DNA of 64,000 bases from Sinorhizobium sp. 6-70. GTDB lineage: Bacteria; Pseudomonadota; Alphaproteobacteria; Rhizobiales; Rhizobiaceae. The position numbers and the translations under genes are program-made. Positions 27,883 to 37,369 of this stretch are shown here, in pieces. The notes beneath the pieces are model-generated. The model was not told the origin of the DNA and did not search any database. It was given only the letters and a program-made list of their open reading frames with translations. The stretch's first letter is position 1; every line of letters begins with the position of its first letter. Location of the stretch: positions 1-64,000 of the forward strand of contig NZ_JASKLS010000012.1 of NCBI RefSeq assembly GCF_030124375.1, read 5' to 3'.

Positions 27883-29901
27883 GCGCGCTACGCCCGCGTT
27901 CGATCCCTGCAAAATGCTCGACAAGATAAGCGCGCGAAGCCGATCGCGGTTCGCCTGGCCTTGACTGACCCTACCCAGCATCGATAGCGCTTGATCAGGA
28001 TCGGTTTCCATCAGAGACCGGCCAACACGCTCGACAACACGCGGCGGCAGACCCTTTCCGGCATTGAAGGCTTGGCGAACGCCTGTTAGCGCGGCCTGCT
28101 TCCAATTGCCGGTGAGCAGATTTGTCAGAACGGCCGGATCAAAGTTCGCCATGTCGTCGATGTCGCCGAGGTTGTCGGCGGTGCGGCTGTTGCCGAGAGC
28201 GGCATTCGATGTCTCGAACATGCGGTTCTCGCGGCCGATGCGGTTACCGAGCTGCTCCGCTCGGCCAGGCGCCGCGAAAGCCTGAAATTCCTGCTCGTAC
28301 TTCGGGGTCGTCAACGCTCGGGCGCGATTTGTGGCCGGGCCCATTGCGTGGCTCTCGATGTCGGCAATGATGGGGTCGACGTAGCCAACGCGATAAGCCT
28401 GCTGCTGATCCGGTGTCAGGCGCTCGAAAGCTTCAATGCTATCTTCAGAGCGCACCCGGCCGGACTTGGCGGCCTGCCCCTCGGCGACGCTGTCGATTAC
28501 ACGGCTGCGGGTAGCGAATGTGTCATTCGCACTCCGATAAGCCGGGGAAGCGTCTTCGAGCGCACGATCAACCTCTCGCTTTACCTGTGTCAGGTAGTGT
28601 GCGCGGTTGCCGGCGCCCTGCGCGTCCGCCCTGGCGATCATATCGTCGAGATCGAGCTTTGCCCGGAACAGCGTGTTGAAGTCCGTCACCTGCGAGTTGC
28701 CGTCTGAGATCATCTTCCGCACGCGGGCGAGTGAACCCTCGATCGTGTCATAGCCGATATTGTCCCGAGGATTTGCAACGCGGTTGACGCCGGGAGAAAG
28801 TGTCTCATCGATCCTCTCGAGGATGGGTGTCACATTGACGGGACCAGCATTTCGGCGGGCCGCCGTGTAAAGCTGATTGGCTTCGATGTCACGGGCGCTC
28901 GTCAAGGCACGGCTGACCTTATCCGAGGTCTGCGGAGCGTCGAAACCTTCAGCCAAGGCGTTAGCCAATCGCTGAGGCTGGCCAAGCTGACGGCGGACGA
29001 GAAAATCTGTCACTTCCTGGCGGGCATCGTTCGGCGTTCTGGTGACCGGCACCAGTGCACGCTGCCCCGCATTCCCCATCGCATCGGCAAGGGTGTACAT
29101 CCGCTGCCCGTCATCGACAGCGGAGCGCATGATTCCGGCAATCTGCTCCGGCGTCTTTCCCGAGCGGCGGAGATAGGTGGCGAGTGCCTTGTCGGTGTAC
29201 TGCGCCGGCCGGAACGGGGCGACTAAGGGAGCGATGGCGCCTTTGACCGCTCCCGAGGCGGCCGTTGTAACGCTCGGAAGGGCTCCACCGATACCAGCTC
29301 CAATGAAGCCGCTTACCCCGGCATTGTAGAGCCTGTCTTCCACTCCTTCCCCACTGCCAAACCCCTGAGCTCCACCGAGAATCGCACCTTCCATGGCTGA
29401 GGCTTTGGTGACACCGGCCAAGCCCTTGCCAGCCTTGATCGCGTTCGTCGTTGCAGACAGGCCATTCTTCGCCAAGCCCACACCGCCGCCGACGGCGCCC
29501 ATGATTTTCCCTGCGAGTGATGCAACCTTGTCCTGCTGGTCGCGCTGGTCCTGTATGATGCGCTCGCGCCGGAGATTGCGGCCATATTCGCCGAACTCAC
29601 CGCCAACACCCGTTAGAGCGCCACCAGCAGCTGTGAGTTCATCAGCAAGGCCGAAGGTCATCGTATCGGCCGCACCTCGCATGAAGCTGTCGACATTCCG
29701 GCCAAAGCCGTCATTGCGGCTACCGAAATTCTGCGTCGCATCCGACATCTCCTTGCGGAGGTCGATCGACGCTTGACCCTCTCCTTCCGGCTGCGCGGAG
29801 GCACCGAGGTGCTGCTGAAGAGCCTGGAAGGCGCCTTCGGCGTTCTCGCCGCTAACCCGATATGTCTTCCCGTCAGGGCCGGTGATCTTGAATGTTGGCA
29901 T
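27874..29901 (-). CDS. Internal virion (DNA ejection-type) protein
   Basis: A 675-residue protein near the end of the virion operon. A small N-terminal domain (TFKITGPDGKTYRVSGENAE) is followed by Gly/Ala-rich amphipathic and hydrophobic helices (residues about 75-220), then a long helical region with high Arg and Gln. This composition and the position after an internal lytic-transglycosylase protein fit podovirus ejection proteins. ATG 29901 overlaps the previous stop (ATGA). The function is inferred from position and composition. Confidence 0.7.
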   Translation of the reverse strand: MPTFKITGPDGKTYRVSGENAEGAFQALQQHLGASAQPEGEGQASIDLRKEMSDATQNFGSRNDGFGRNVDSFMRGAADTMTFGLADELTAAGGALTGVGGEFGEYGRNLRRERIIQDQRDQQDKVASLAGKIMGAVGGGVGLAKNGLSATTNAIKAGKGLAGVTKASAMEGAILGGAQGFGSGEGVEDRLYNAGVSGFIGAGIGGALPSVTTAASGAVKGAIAPLVAPFRPAQYTDKALATYLRRSGKTPEQIAGIMRSAVDDGQRMYTLADAMGNAGQRALVPVTRTPNDARQEVTDFLVRRQLGQPQRLANALAEGFDAPQTSDKVSRALTSARDIEANQLYTAARRNAGPVNVTPILERIDETLSPGVNRVANPRDNIGYDTIEGSLARVRKMISDGNSQVTDFNTLFRAKLDLDDMIARADAQGAGNRAHYLTQVKREVDRALEDASPAYRSANDTFATRSRVIDSVAEGQAAKSGRVRSEDSIEAFERLTPDQQQAYRVGYVDPIIADIESHAMGPATNRARALTTPKYEQEFQAFAAPGRAEQLGNRIGRENRMFETSNAALGNSRTADNLGDIDDMANFDPAVLTNLLTGNWKQAALTGVRQAFNAGKGLPPRVVERVGRSLMETDPDQALSMLGRVSQGQANRDRLRALILSSILQGSNAGVARLP

Positions 29902-31925
29902 CACTCTTCCTCGATCGTGTAGCCGCCGATATTCGTCTTCGCCTTGCCGCCGCCCGGCTTGTAGTAATCGCCGCCGCGGAGGCTTGCCGCGCGCTCGCGG
30001 TTGAACTCAAGCCGCCGGTTCGCCATCTCAATCGCCCGATCGAGGATTTGACCTCTCACCCCTTTGGGCAGGCTCGATGAGCCCTGCAGGTCGAGGAGGA
30101 TCTTGCGCTCGCCTTCCGTCGGGTTGCCGCCGAAGATGGTTTTCAGGGACGTGAGGGCTTGCCCGATGACGGCATTGTCAAAATTCGTCGTGGCTTCGGA
30201 GCTCTCCGGCGACGAGACGAAGTCCGGGACCATCCAATCCGGAAGATTGTTGCCGATCGATGCGCGCGTGCCGGAGAACCAGCCGGCGTTGGCCTTGCCG
30301 GAGAGGCCCTTTGCCGTTTCGAGAGCCTTGAGGGCGTTTTCGTTGGCGGCTACCATCTCATCGGCCTCGAGGATCGCCTTCTTGTCGGTCGCCGTAAGGG
30401 CCTGCGCATCCTCGCGCGGAAGCTTGCCGGTGAGAATGAAGCCCTGATAGGCGGGGTGATCAGGAGTCAAACCTACCTGTGCAGCCGCGGCCTTACGCGC
30501 CTCGACTTCGTTGCCGACGTTGATCGTCTGGCCCGCGCCGCCGACTGCATCGATCTTGCCGCCGCGCGAGCGCTGATAGACGCGTTGGTCAGTGTCGGGA
30601 ATGCCAAGCGCCTTGCGCTCCTCGGGGGTGAGCGTCTGGTATTCGGGCGTCTTCAGGCTCTCGACTTCCTGCCGTGTCTTTTGCAGGCCGAGTTGGTATG
30701 CAGGGTCTGCCTGCTTCAACTGCGCCTCGTATTCCGCCTGCTGGCGTCGGGCCAATGCCTCGCGCTGCGCTTCTGCCTGCTGCACCTGCTGCTGATAGAG
30801 CGTCTGGAGAACGACACGCTGCTCCTCCGACAGCCACGGGTTGCTGAGAGCCTGCAGGAGCGTCATCTGGTCGGGGCCTTGCGGCGCCTGCGGCTGCATC
30901 TGCTGCGCCTGGGCGACCTGCTGACGCTGGCCCACGGCAGGCGCGTTCGGCGGCACCGCGGGAGATGCTACCTCTACCGGAGGTGCGAGAGGCGGAGCTG
31001 ACTGCTGCGGCTGAGCGTTTACACCCACGTTTTGACCTGGGAAGCGTGCAGCATACTCTGGCGTCTTTTCGAACTCGGCTACCTCGTCCGACAGAGACGG
31101 AGGGGCAAAGGGAGAGGCCAGGACGCGTGCCCCGTTTCCTGCATTGGCAGATGCGCCCGCCATTGCGTTCACAGCGTCGCCGGCCGTCTGCGGCGGCATT
31201 CCGATAGACGGATCTAGGCTGGCGACTTCCTGCGGTCCGATCTGGCTCATAAAACGGCGCCCATAATCGCCAATCGATGTTCCAAGGGAATCCTTGCGGT
31301 CGACTTTGCCGACGCCACCCTCGCCGCCAAGCCATGCCTGCGCGGCGCCTTCCGGACCGTACTTCTGCACGTAGCTGTTGAACTTGCCGTCGAAAATGGC
31401 GTCTTGAATTTTCGGGTTCGCCATGAACTCATCAGCCGAAACCTCTCGGCCGAGGATTTCGCGCGACCAAGGGCCGACATTGGCCTCCATGATGCCATAG
31501 CGCCCGAGCGCGCGGCCCATCTTCGGATGCGTCGGGCCAACGGCGGAATAGTCGCCGCTGCCTGCACTCTCGATCGAGGCGATGGCGTCGCGATAGGAGC
31601 CAGAGCCGCCCGAGGCATTGCCGCTCGCCGGCTTCACGCCAGTGGAAAGAATGCTCGATGCGCTGACGTTCGGTGCCTGGCCGGTGATGTTGTTCACGAT
31701 ACCTTGGAACGCGCTGTTGGCGCTGTCCCTGCCAGTCTTCTCAGACTTGTCTGCCCTGCGGTTCATAACGCCGGCCACGATACCGGAGCCGAGAGCATTC
31801 AAGCCTTCCCCGATGTTCCGCGGAGCAGCCGATCCGCCCATGATTGCCATCGCAAGGTCGCGCTTGCGTTTGATGGAAGCCGGGGTCTCTCCGGTATCGC
31901 CGCCAAACAGGAACGAATAGGCCAT
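29901..31925 (-). CDS. Internal virion protein with lytic transglycosylase-like domain
   Basis: A 674-residue protein. Residues about 108-205 match a lysozyme-like transglycosylase: GSYRDAIASIESAGSGDYSA carries the candidate catalytic Glu, followed by RALGRYGIMEANVGPWSREI and a helical end. Downstream is a Pro/Gln-rich linker (residues about 300-400) and a helical C-terminal region. It probably opens peptidoglycan during DNA entry. It overlaps both neighbouring genes by ATGA. Confidence 0.8.
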   Translation of the reverse strand: MAYSFLFGGDTGETPASIKRKRDLAMAIMGGSAAPRNIGEGLNALGSGIVAGVMNRRADKSEKTGRDSANSAFQGIVNNITGQAPNVSASSILSTGVKPASGNASGGSGSYRDAIASIESAGSGDYSAVGPTHPKMGRALGRYGIMEANVGPWSREILGREVSADEFMANPKIQDAIFDGKFNSYVQKYGPEGAAQAWLGGEGGVGKVDRKDSLGTSIGDYGRRFMSQIGPQEVASLDPSIGMPPQTAGDAVNAMAGASANAGNGARVLASPFAPPSLSDEVAEFEKTPEYAARFPGQNVGVNAQPQQSAPPLAPPVEVASPAVPPNAPAVGQRQQVAQAQQMQPQAPQGPDQMTLLQALSNPWLSEEQRVVLQTLYQQQVQQAEAQREALARRQQAEYEAQLKQADPAYQLGLQKTRQEVESLKTPEYQTLTPEERKALGIPDTDQRVYQRSRGGKIDAVGGAGQTINVGNEVEARKAAAAQVGLTPDHPAYQGFILTGKLPREDAQALTATDKKAILEADEMVAANENALKALETAKGLSGKANAGWFSGTRASIGNNLPDWMVPDFVSSPESSEATTNFDNAVIGQALTSLKTIFGGNPTEGERKILLDLQGSSSLPKGVRGQILDRAIEMANRRLEFNRERAASLRGGDYYKPGGGKAKTNIGGYTIEEE

Positions 31926-32176
31926 CAGTAAAGACCTCCATTGCGGGAGCCAGAGAAGAAGTTAGCCAGGCCGGTCATCATTGACGGCTGCCCGCCGCCC
32001 GGAGTGGTCGGAAATGCGGCATTGCGCTTGGCGAGGTTTGCAGCGAGACCAGCCCCGAGCATGCCCATGCCGCCGCCGATCGTCTGAGGTAGGGGCTGCC
32101 CCATGATCTGGGCCTGGAGCCGCTTGGCCAGTTCTTCACGCGTGGGTTTTGCGCCATAGCCGGTAAAGCCGATCAT
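31925..32176 (-). CDS. Small virion-operon protein (83 aa)
   Basis: An 83-residue, Gly/Met-rich protein (ELAKRLQAQIMGQPLPQTIG, then GGGMGMLGAGLAANLAKRN) coupled by 4-bp overlaps to both neighbours. Not recognised. A minor internal virion protein is likely from position. Confidence 0.65.
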   Translation of the reverse strand: MIGFTGYGAKPTREELAKRLQAQIMGQPLPQTIGGGMGMLGAGLAANLAKRNAAFPTTPGGGQPSMMTGLANFFSGSRNGGLY

Positions 32177-33519
32177 TTGCGCCTCCCTGCATTGAAGAGG
32201 GCGCCATAATTCACGCGCCGAAGTCCGTCAGCGCCTTTGACAACGGCGTCGGGGCGGACCTTCTCCACCTCCTGCGCCATCACGCCAATGCGCCTGGGAG
32301 CGCTCTTGCCTTCACCCTTGTAGCGATACGAGTAGAGGCCGCCGACCTTCTTGATGTCCTTCTTCGCCCGCCTGTCCGACAGACTTGCAAGCTGTCCGCC
32401 GAAGCCAAGCATGCCGCCTAACATGCTCTGCATATTGGCCTGCTGTGTGTTGTAGGCGCCCATCCTGTTCGCATAGTCCTGCTGGACGAGGCCGGCATAA
32501 TCGACCGTCGGCATGGGGTTGGACTGTGTCGGCACGAACTGCGGGTTGTTGACCTGCGCCCCGGACATGAGGCCGATGATTTCGTTGATCGGCTGGTTGC
32601 GCTGGGCGTACTGCTCGTTGAGATACTGCGAGCGCGCCTGGTTCTGCAGATTGAACTTGGCCTGCTGCGCATTGAAACTCTGATCCTTCAGAGCGTTGTT
32701 GGCAGCCGTCGTCGACTGGTTATTCTGGAACATCTGCTGCTTGGCGTCGTTGCCAAAGCCGGCCGATGCAAGGTTCTGGCCGAACTGCTGCTGCTGCGCC
32801 GAGTTCTGGAATGTCGCCTGGTCGCGAGCGAGGCCGGCAAGTCGGCTCTGCTCCTGTCCGGCGTTCAGCACCGCTGCGATGCGGGCGTCGTTGGACGTGC
32901 GGCTCGCCTCGTCGATCGCCCGATTGTAGGCCTCGGACCCCGGCTGAAGTCCCTGGTTGACGAGCCGCGTTTCCAGGGCTGCCCTGTCGCGCTCCAGCTG
33001 CGGATTGAGGCGCGCCATCAGCGCGTCTTCGTATTTCGTCGTGTCGAAATCGATGTCGTAGGACTTCGTGATGTCGCCCGCGTTGCCGACGCTGGTTTGC
33101 AGGTTCGGGCCGCTCCCGAACTGCTGGTACTGTGGAAGGCCGATCTTCGACGGGTCTCCTGCGGCCGGAGCCTTGGAGAAATCCATCGGCTTGCCAAGGA
33201 GGTCGTTGAGCTTGCCAGACTGTGTGTTGGCAAGCGTCGCCATGTTCAGTTCGGCGGCGTCGGTCTGGTCCTTGATCGCCTGCTGGTCGGGCGAAAGCGT
33301 CTGCGTCGCGGTAGGCACCTGCAGATCGTAGACCTTGCCGCTGAGCGGGTCGGTCCATTTCTGCGTCGTGTAGGTGTATTTGAGCGACCCGTCGGGCGTG
33401 ACCTGGTTGACGTTGCCCATGACATTATTGGCAACGGCGGTCCCGATGTTCGTCGCGGTCTGGGCAGAAGCCGTTTCCTTCGGGTCCGGAGATTCCGGCG
33501 CGCTACCGTAAAGGCCCAT
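32173..33519 (-). CDS. Virion protein with C-terminal S74-type intramolecular chaperone
   Basis: A 448-residue protein. The first 370 residues are Gln/Asn-rich and helical. The C-terminus (about residues 380-445) has the endosialidase-type chaperone pattern: LSDRRAKKDIKKVG (Ser-Asp cleavage site with Lys), YSYRYKGE, RIGVMAQEVEKVRPDAVV and VNYGALF. Such domains fold and trim trimeric fibres or spikes, and may self-cleave before the Ser. Here it lies among internal virion genes and could instead be the tail needle or spike component. Confidence 0.75.
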   Translation of the reverse strand: MGLYGSAPESPDPKETASAQTATNIGTAVANNVMGNVNQVTPDGSLKYTYTTQKWTDPLSGKVYDLQVPTATQTLSPDQQAIKDQTDAAELNMATLANTQSGKLNDLLGKPMDFSKAPAAGDPSKIGLPQYQQFGSGPNLQTSVGNAGDITKSYDIDFDTTKYEDALMARLNPQLERDRAALETRLVNQGLQPGSEAYNRAIDEASRTSNDARIAAVLNAGQEQSRLAGLARDQATFQNSAQQQQFGQNLASAGFGNDAKQQMFQNNQSTTAANNALKDQSFNAQQAKFNLQNQARSQYLNEQYAQRNQPINEIIGLMSGAQVNNPQFVPTQSNPMPTVDYAGLVQQDYANRMGAYNTQQANMQSMLGGMLGFGGQLASLSDRRAKKDIKKVGGLYSYRYKGEGKSAPRRIGVMAQEVEKVRPDAVVKGADGLRRVNYGALFNAGRRK

Positions 33520-33522
33520 ATC

Positions 33523-33984
33523 TCAATCCTTCATCCATTCTTCTACGGTCTCTCGCGAGCCGGCATGGCAGAGTTCGAAAAAGTCTTCCGTCGCGTCCTT
33601 GGCATGGTCGTAGCCGCCGACGATTCCAGCAACCGCGGTGACGATCGATCCGACCGCCTCCCGCATCACGAATCCGAATTGCCGCTTCAGCGCATCTCGT
33701 GATGACCGCCATTCATCGCTCAACTGCCACTGGACAATGACGTTGTTCATCAGCGGCGCCAGTGTCGGAGCATGGCGGATAAAAAACGGGTTCAGCGGCA
33801 GATGCGTCAGGGTCCGGGTGAGCAGCCAGCAGACGTTGCGTTGCCGGTTCGCCTCCTCGTCCACGATGTCGTCGGCAAGACGGGCAATCTCTGCAATCTC
33901 CTCAAGGAAATCGGCCGCCGCCTCGTCACCGCGGGTCCAGCGCAACAGCGCCGCACGTACCTTCTCATGATCGTTCGGAAGCAT
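33523..33984 (-). CDS. Hypothetical virion-operon protein (153 aa)
   Basis: A 153-residue helical protein, unrecognised, between the 538-residue tail protein (4-bp-type overlap at 33984) and the chaperone-tailed virion protein (3 bp away). It begins MLPNDHEKVRAALLRWTRGD and ends with an acidic helix (ATEDFFELCHAGSRETVEEW). ATG 33984 was chosen because of the overlap. Confidence 0.66.
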   Translation of the reverse strand: MLPNDHEKVRAALLRWTRGDEAAADFLEEIAEIARLADDIVDEEANRQRNVCWLLTRTLTHLPLNPFFIRHAPTLAPLMNNVIVQWQLSDEWRSSRDALKRQFGFVMREAVGSIVTAVAGIVGGYDHAKDATEDFFELCHAGSRETVEEWMKD

Positions 33985-35600
33985 CAGGCGCTCGCCTCCC
34001 CGACCGAAACCTGAACGGTGGCGAGATCGACCTCGAGATCCAGCTTGAAATCGCCGCCGGAAGTGATGACGCAGCCGACGGCGAGCATGTCCCCACTCGC
34101 CCGGACGTTCTGCCGGAAGTCGTATCGATTGACCTCGGACACGCCGTCCCAGATCGCCACGTCCCAGAGGCCTACGTCCCACTCGGATGAAGCCGCATCG
34201 CCCTCGGTGGCCGCGTTGAAGCTTGGCGTCGACTTGTCGTAATCCGCCCGAGCGAACAGCCGAACTTTGGGCTTTGTCTTCGCCCGGAAATACATGTGGG
34301 CGAGCGTCGCGTTCGCGCGTTGACCGAACTGCCCCGCCGGAGAGAACTGCGAGAGATAGGTCGCCGAGAAGGTCAAGCCGTCATCGGTTCCCGTCGTGTC
34401 GCCCTGCCAGACATAGCCGTCAAGCGAGCCAAAGAAGAGTCCGCCTTGCAGTGTGTCGTAGCAAAGCGCTTTCCAGTTCGTGACCGTCGCCCACTTGCCG
34501 GTGAGCACGTTCAGGACGAACGTCGTGTCGGTGACAACGCTGTTTTCCGGGAACGCCACGAAGACCAGATTCTGCTCCGGCCACTGCTTCAGCGTCCAAC
34601 CGGTCCCGGTGGCATTCGCCGCCTTGCGCCAATCATCCTCGATGGGTCGTGATGCCGAAACGAGCGACAGCGCTTGCCGGTCCCGCTGGAACACCTGCGA
34701 CATCGGTGTGAGACCGTCGGTCGTGGCAATGAGAATATCGCCCCCTGCCCTGATCCAGGCGTTTTTGCCGAGTGGCTTGCCAATCTGATAGACGCCCTTG
34801 AGGGCGAAGGACGAGGCGCTCGACGGATCATCGCCGGCATAGACGGCAATCTCGCCCTCGGTCGACACAAACACGCACATGTCGTTGAGGCCGTCGCCGC
34901 TTTCGAGCGACCACGAGAAGCCGGTGAGAAGCGATCCGCCCTTCTTCATGACGCCGCCAAGCGGGAAGAGCGATGCAGCGCCGCCGACGGCATTCACTGC
35001 CAGGTAGTAGGCGTCTAGCGTCCCGTTTTTCAGGAAGAATTCGCGGTTCTTGAACAGCCAGCCGCAATTGAGCTGCGGCATGGTCGTGCTGTCGCTGAAG
35101 GTGATGGCCGGTGAGGTTGTCCAGGTCGTGCCGTTGTAAAGCTGCCGGTCATTGGCGCCGTTGAGGCAGACGAGATAGGACGTGCCGGCGTTCGTATGCT
35201 GGAAGGCGCACCAGTCGCCACCGCTCATGCCGCTGACATCCGCCGCGGTCGTGGTCGGAGGCGCGGCCGGCGATGTCATGTCGTAGATGGCCGTAGCCGA
35301 CGCCATGAACATCTTTTCCGCAGCGCCGTACTTGTATTTGAAGGCGCTGAGAAGGTCGGTGCCATCGGCTGCAAGTCCGGTCCTCTGCGAGCCGCCACGA
35401 ATACGGCAGCCAGTCAGGGTCGGGAAGAAGTTGCGCAGGACTGACGCGGTTCCAGGCTCTTGCGATGCCATGTCGCGCGTCGTTACAAGCCCACCCTTCG
35501 GGGCCGGGAACGTCACCGGTTGCGATGTCTGCTGCTTGCCAACAGCAACAGGCCCGCGATTGGTCTGACCGACGCGGCCGGGGCGCGGCTGAATCGTCAT
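33984..35600 (-). CDS. Tail protein, beta-propeller/nozzle-like
   Basis: A 538-residue, beta-rich protein full of Gly, Trp and aromatic residues at regular spacing (FKNREFFLKNGTLDAYYLAV; LKQWPEQNLVFVAFPENSVV; GGLFFGSLDGYVWQGDTTGT). Repeated strands ending in W or F suggest a propeller similar to the P22 gp10 nozzle. It follows the connector genes in the virion operon and overlaps both neighbours. Assignment is from order and fold impression. Confidence 0.66.
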   Translation of the reverse strand: MTIQPRPGRVGQTNRGPVAVGKQQTSQPVTFPAPKGGLVTTRDMASQEPGTASVLRNFFPTLTGCRIRGGSQRTGLAADGTDLLSAFKYKYGAAEKMFMASATAIYDMTSPAAPPTTTAADVSGMSGGDWCAFQHTNAGTSYLVCLNGANDRQLYNGTTWTTSPAITFSDSTTMPQLNCGWLFKNREFFLKNGTLDAYYLAVNAVGGAASLFPLGGVMKKGGSLLTGFSWSLESGDGLNDMCVFVSTEGEIAVYAGDDPSSASSFALKGVYQIGKPLGKNAWIRAGGDILIATTDGLTPMSQVFQRDRQALSLVSASRPIEDDWRKAANATGTGWTLKQWPEQNLVFVAFPENSVVTDTTFVLNVLTGKWATVTNWKALCYDTLQGGLFFGSLDGYVWQGDTTGTDDGLTFSATYLSQFSPAGQFGQRANATLAHMYFRAKTKPKVRLFARADYDKSTPSFNAATEGDAASSEWDVGLWDVAIWDGVSEVNRYDFRQNVRASGDMLAVGCVITSGGDFKLDLEVDLATVQVSVGEASA

Positions 35601-36196
35601 GCTGCACCCCGATCGGCGTTGATTTCCTGTGTCAGGTCAGCTTCGAACTCTGCAAGGTTGTCTTCGAACGACAGGCCTTTTTGCCGCTTCCAGCGCCAGA
35701 TTATGCCCTTCACCAGCAGCCGTTCGGGGAAGAGCGTGGTGTCGTCGTCTGCGGAGAATTCTGCCTTCTCCGTGGATACGTTGATAATCCAGTTCTTCGA
35801 CACGTAGTCGATGACGGCGCTTACAGCGGCAGAGACCGGCGAGAACAGGAATTGCCCGCCCTTCATGAAGAAATACGGCGTGGTGGAAGGAACGCCAACG
35901 ATGACAGCCCATTGGCCGCTATTCGTGACGGGACGAACGAAGGTGCCATCCGACTTGCGAACAGATCCGCCCGGAGTGAGGCGCTGAAAATTGCTCGGGA
36001 AATTTTCGGGCGATGCCGTAGCCGTGAGCGTCTTCAGCATCTTCTGCCAGTCCGCGCGGCGGGCGATCTCCTGACCTGCCTCGTTTGCCATGGTCAGCAT
36101 CGTCTGTGCATTCGGATCGGTCGAGCCGTAGACAGTCGAGAAGCGGTCCAGCGAAACAACGTCGCAAACCTCGTTGACGGCGGTCAAAAGCGTCAT
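35597..36196 (-). CDS. Head-tail connector-type protein (199 aa)
   Basis: A 199-residue protein beginning MTLLTAVNEVCDVVSLDRFS, with a helical first third, beta strands in the middle and a helical C-terminus (VKGIIWRWKRQKGLSFEDNL). The layout resembles podovirus head-completion or adaptor proteins. It is coupled by ATGA overlaps to the SU10-adaptor-like gene upstream and the nozzle-like gene downstream. Confidence 0.66.
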   Translation of the reverse strand: MTLLTAVNEVCDVVSLDRFSTVYGSTDPNAQTMLTMANEAGQEIARRADWQKMLKTLTATASPENFPSNFQRLTPGGSVRKSDGTFVRPVTNSGQWAVIVGVPSTTPYFFMKGGQFLFSPVSAAVSAVIDYVSKNWIINVSTEKAEFSADDDTTLFPERLLVKGIIWRWKRQKGLSFEDNLAEFEADLTQEINADRGAA

Positions 36197-36807
36197 GGGG
36201 TCGGGCCTCCGACAATCACTTGAGCGTTGCCCCATCGGGTGCGCTCATCACCAATGGTGAGACCGCTGATTGCCAGCGTCATAAGCTGCTGTGCTGCCTG
36301 TACCTTGTCAGCACTCCCCTCGCCTTTGCCCACTTCCCAAATGGCGATTTCAGTGACGAGTGCGTAAAGGTAAACATCTGCCGCCTTCTGCAGCAGCCAA
36401 TTGGTCGGATACGACGGCGTGAGGGCCGGAATCTTGCCGTAATAGGTGACCGTCAAATCCTGGTCGGAGACAGGTCTAACCTTGATGGTGCTCCCAACGA
36501 TGGCATAGCCGGCCGGGATGCCGCTGCGATCCATATAACTGTCAGTCAACTGCTGCAGCGAGATGGCACGAATGGGGATGCCTGATGCGTTCTTGACCTC
36601 GCGCGCCTCAAGGAAATCGGACGGCAGTGAGCCTTCACCATCGATCAGCGCGATTTCGTCGGTCACTTCCATGTCGGCGACACGCAGCCCACGGTTCAAC
36701 TTTAGCTCTGCCAAACCGAGCAGGCGCGGGTAGACGTGCGCGAAGTCATCGCGACCTGCATACTCGCCAGCGTCCACCATGAGGGACGCGTAGTCCGAAA
36801 TGGTCAT
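36193..36807 (-). CDS. Phage adaptor protein (SU10 adaptor-like)
   Basis: A 204-residue protein. It starts MTISDYASLMVDAGEYAGRD, has a middle segment with LPSDFLEAREV and ISLQQLTDSY, and a helical end (YPTNWLLQKAADVYLYALVT), a pattern I recognise from phage adaptor proteins that bind the portal ring. Together with the SU10-like capsid it places the virion module in that group. GGAAGGCAA precedes the start. Confidence 0.75.
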   Translation of the reverse strand: MTISDYASLMVDAGEYAGRDDFAHVYPRLLGLAELKLNRGLRVADMEVTDEIALIDGEGSLPSDFLEAREVKNASGIPIRAISLQQLTDSYMDRSGIPAGYAIVGSTIKVRPVSDQDLTVTYYGKIPALTPSYPTNWLLQKAADVYLYALVTEIAIWEVGKGEGSADKVQAAQQLMTLAISGLTIGDERTRWGNAQVIVGGPTP

Positions 36808-37127
36808 AGATTGCCTTCCTTCGTCCGCCAGGCGCGGTTGTCGCTGTTGTTGAGGAAGCGTTTGACGAAACGGTCGTCGCCTTCGGAGTGGGCCTGCACG
36901 AGGCCGGAATCGTAAGCGACATTGAGCGGGATCGAGGCGACGCGGTGCCAATCGCCGCGCCAAGCCTTCTCGGCGCTGTTGCGCACGGACTGGTTCTCGC
37001 TGATGAGATTGTCGACGGGGTAGTCGACGCGGAACACGTCCTTCTCCCCGTCGAACAGATGCCAGACTGACCGGCCAGTCATGATGTCGTGGTCGTAGAG
37101 CGTCCACGCGCCATCACGAATGATCAT
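36804..37127 (-). CDS. Hypothetical virion-operon protein (107 aa)
   Basis: A 107-residue protein (MIIRDGAWTLYDHDIMTGRS; later VDNLISENQSVRNSAEKAWR) with 4-bp overlaps to both neighbours. I do not recognise it. Position between capsid and adaptor genes suggests a structural or assembly role. Confidence 0.7.
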   Translation of the reverse strand: MIIRDGAWTLYDHDIMTGRSVWHLFDGEKDVFRVDYPVDNLISENQSVRNSAEKAWRGDWHRVASIPLNVAYDSGLVQAHSEGDDRFVKRFLNNSDNRAWRTKEGNL

Positions 37128-37300
37128 GCGCTCTCTCCGGGAAGCGGATCGGCGCGCTCGGCCTTGCCCTGCGCAATGAGTTCCTTCGCCGCACTGACGG
37201 GAAGGTCGAGAACGGTACCCCGTGGAACACGCTGGTCGTCGGATGCCCACACGTCGTAAAGCAACTTGACCGGCGTCGTCTTCTCTTTGGATTCTGCCAT
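37124..37300 (-). CDS. Small virion-operon protein (58 aa)
   Basis: A 58-residue protein, MAESKEKTTPVKLLYDVWAS at its start and a helical region (SAAKELIAQGKAERADPLPG) at its end. The VPRGTVLDLP strand resembles small head-tail joining proteins. It overlaps the next gene by 4 bp and follows the capsid gene, with GGAG upstream. Confidence 0.66.
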   Translation of the reverse strand: MAESKEKTTPVKLLYDVWASDDQRVPRGTVLDLPVSAAKELIAQGKAERADPLPGESA

Positions 37301-37322
37301 TGTCCTGTCTCCTGAAACGGGA

Positions 37323-37346
37323 AGAGGCGAGCAAAAGCCCGCCCCT
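37323..37346 (-). terminator. Hairpin just after the major capsid gene
   Basis: On the minus strand AGGGGCGGGC and GCTCGCCTCT pair over 10 bp (two G-U) around TTTT, 24 bp after the capsid stop. The following T-run is poor, so it may attenuate rather than end transcription, lowering expression of downstream genes relative to capsid. Confidence 0.5.
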
Positions 37347-37369
37347 TATGGTGGTTTGATCGTCGTCGA

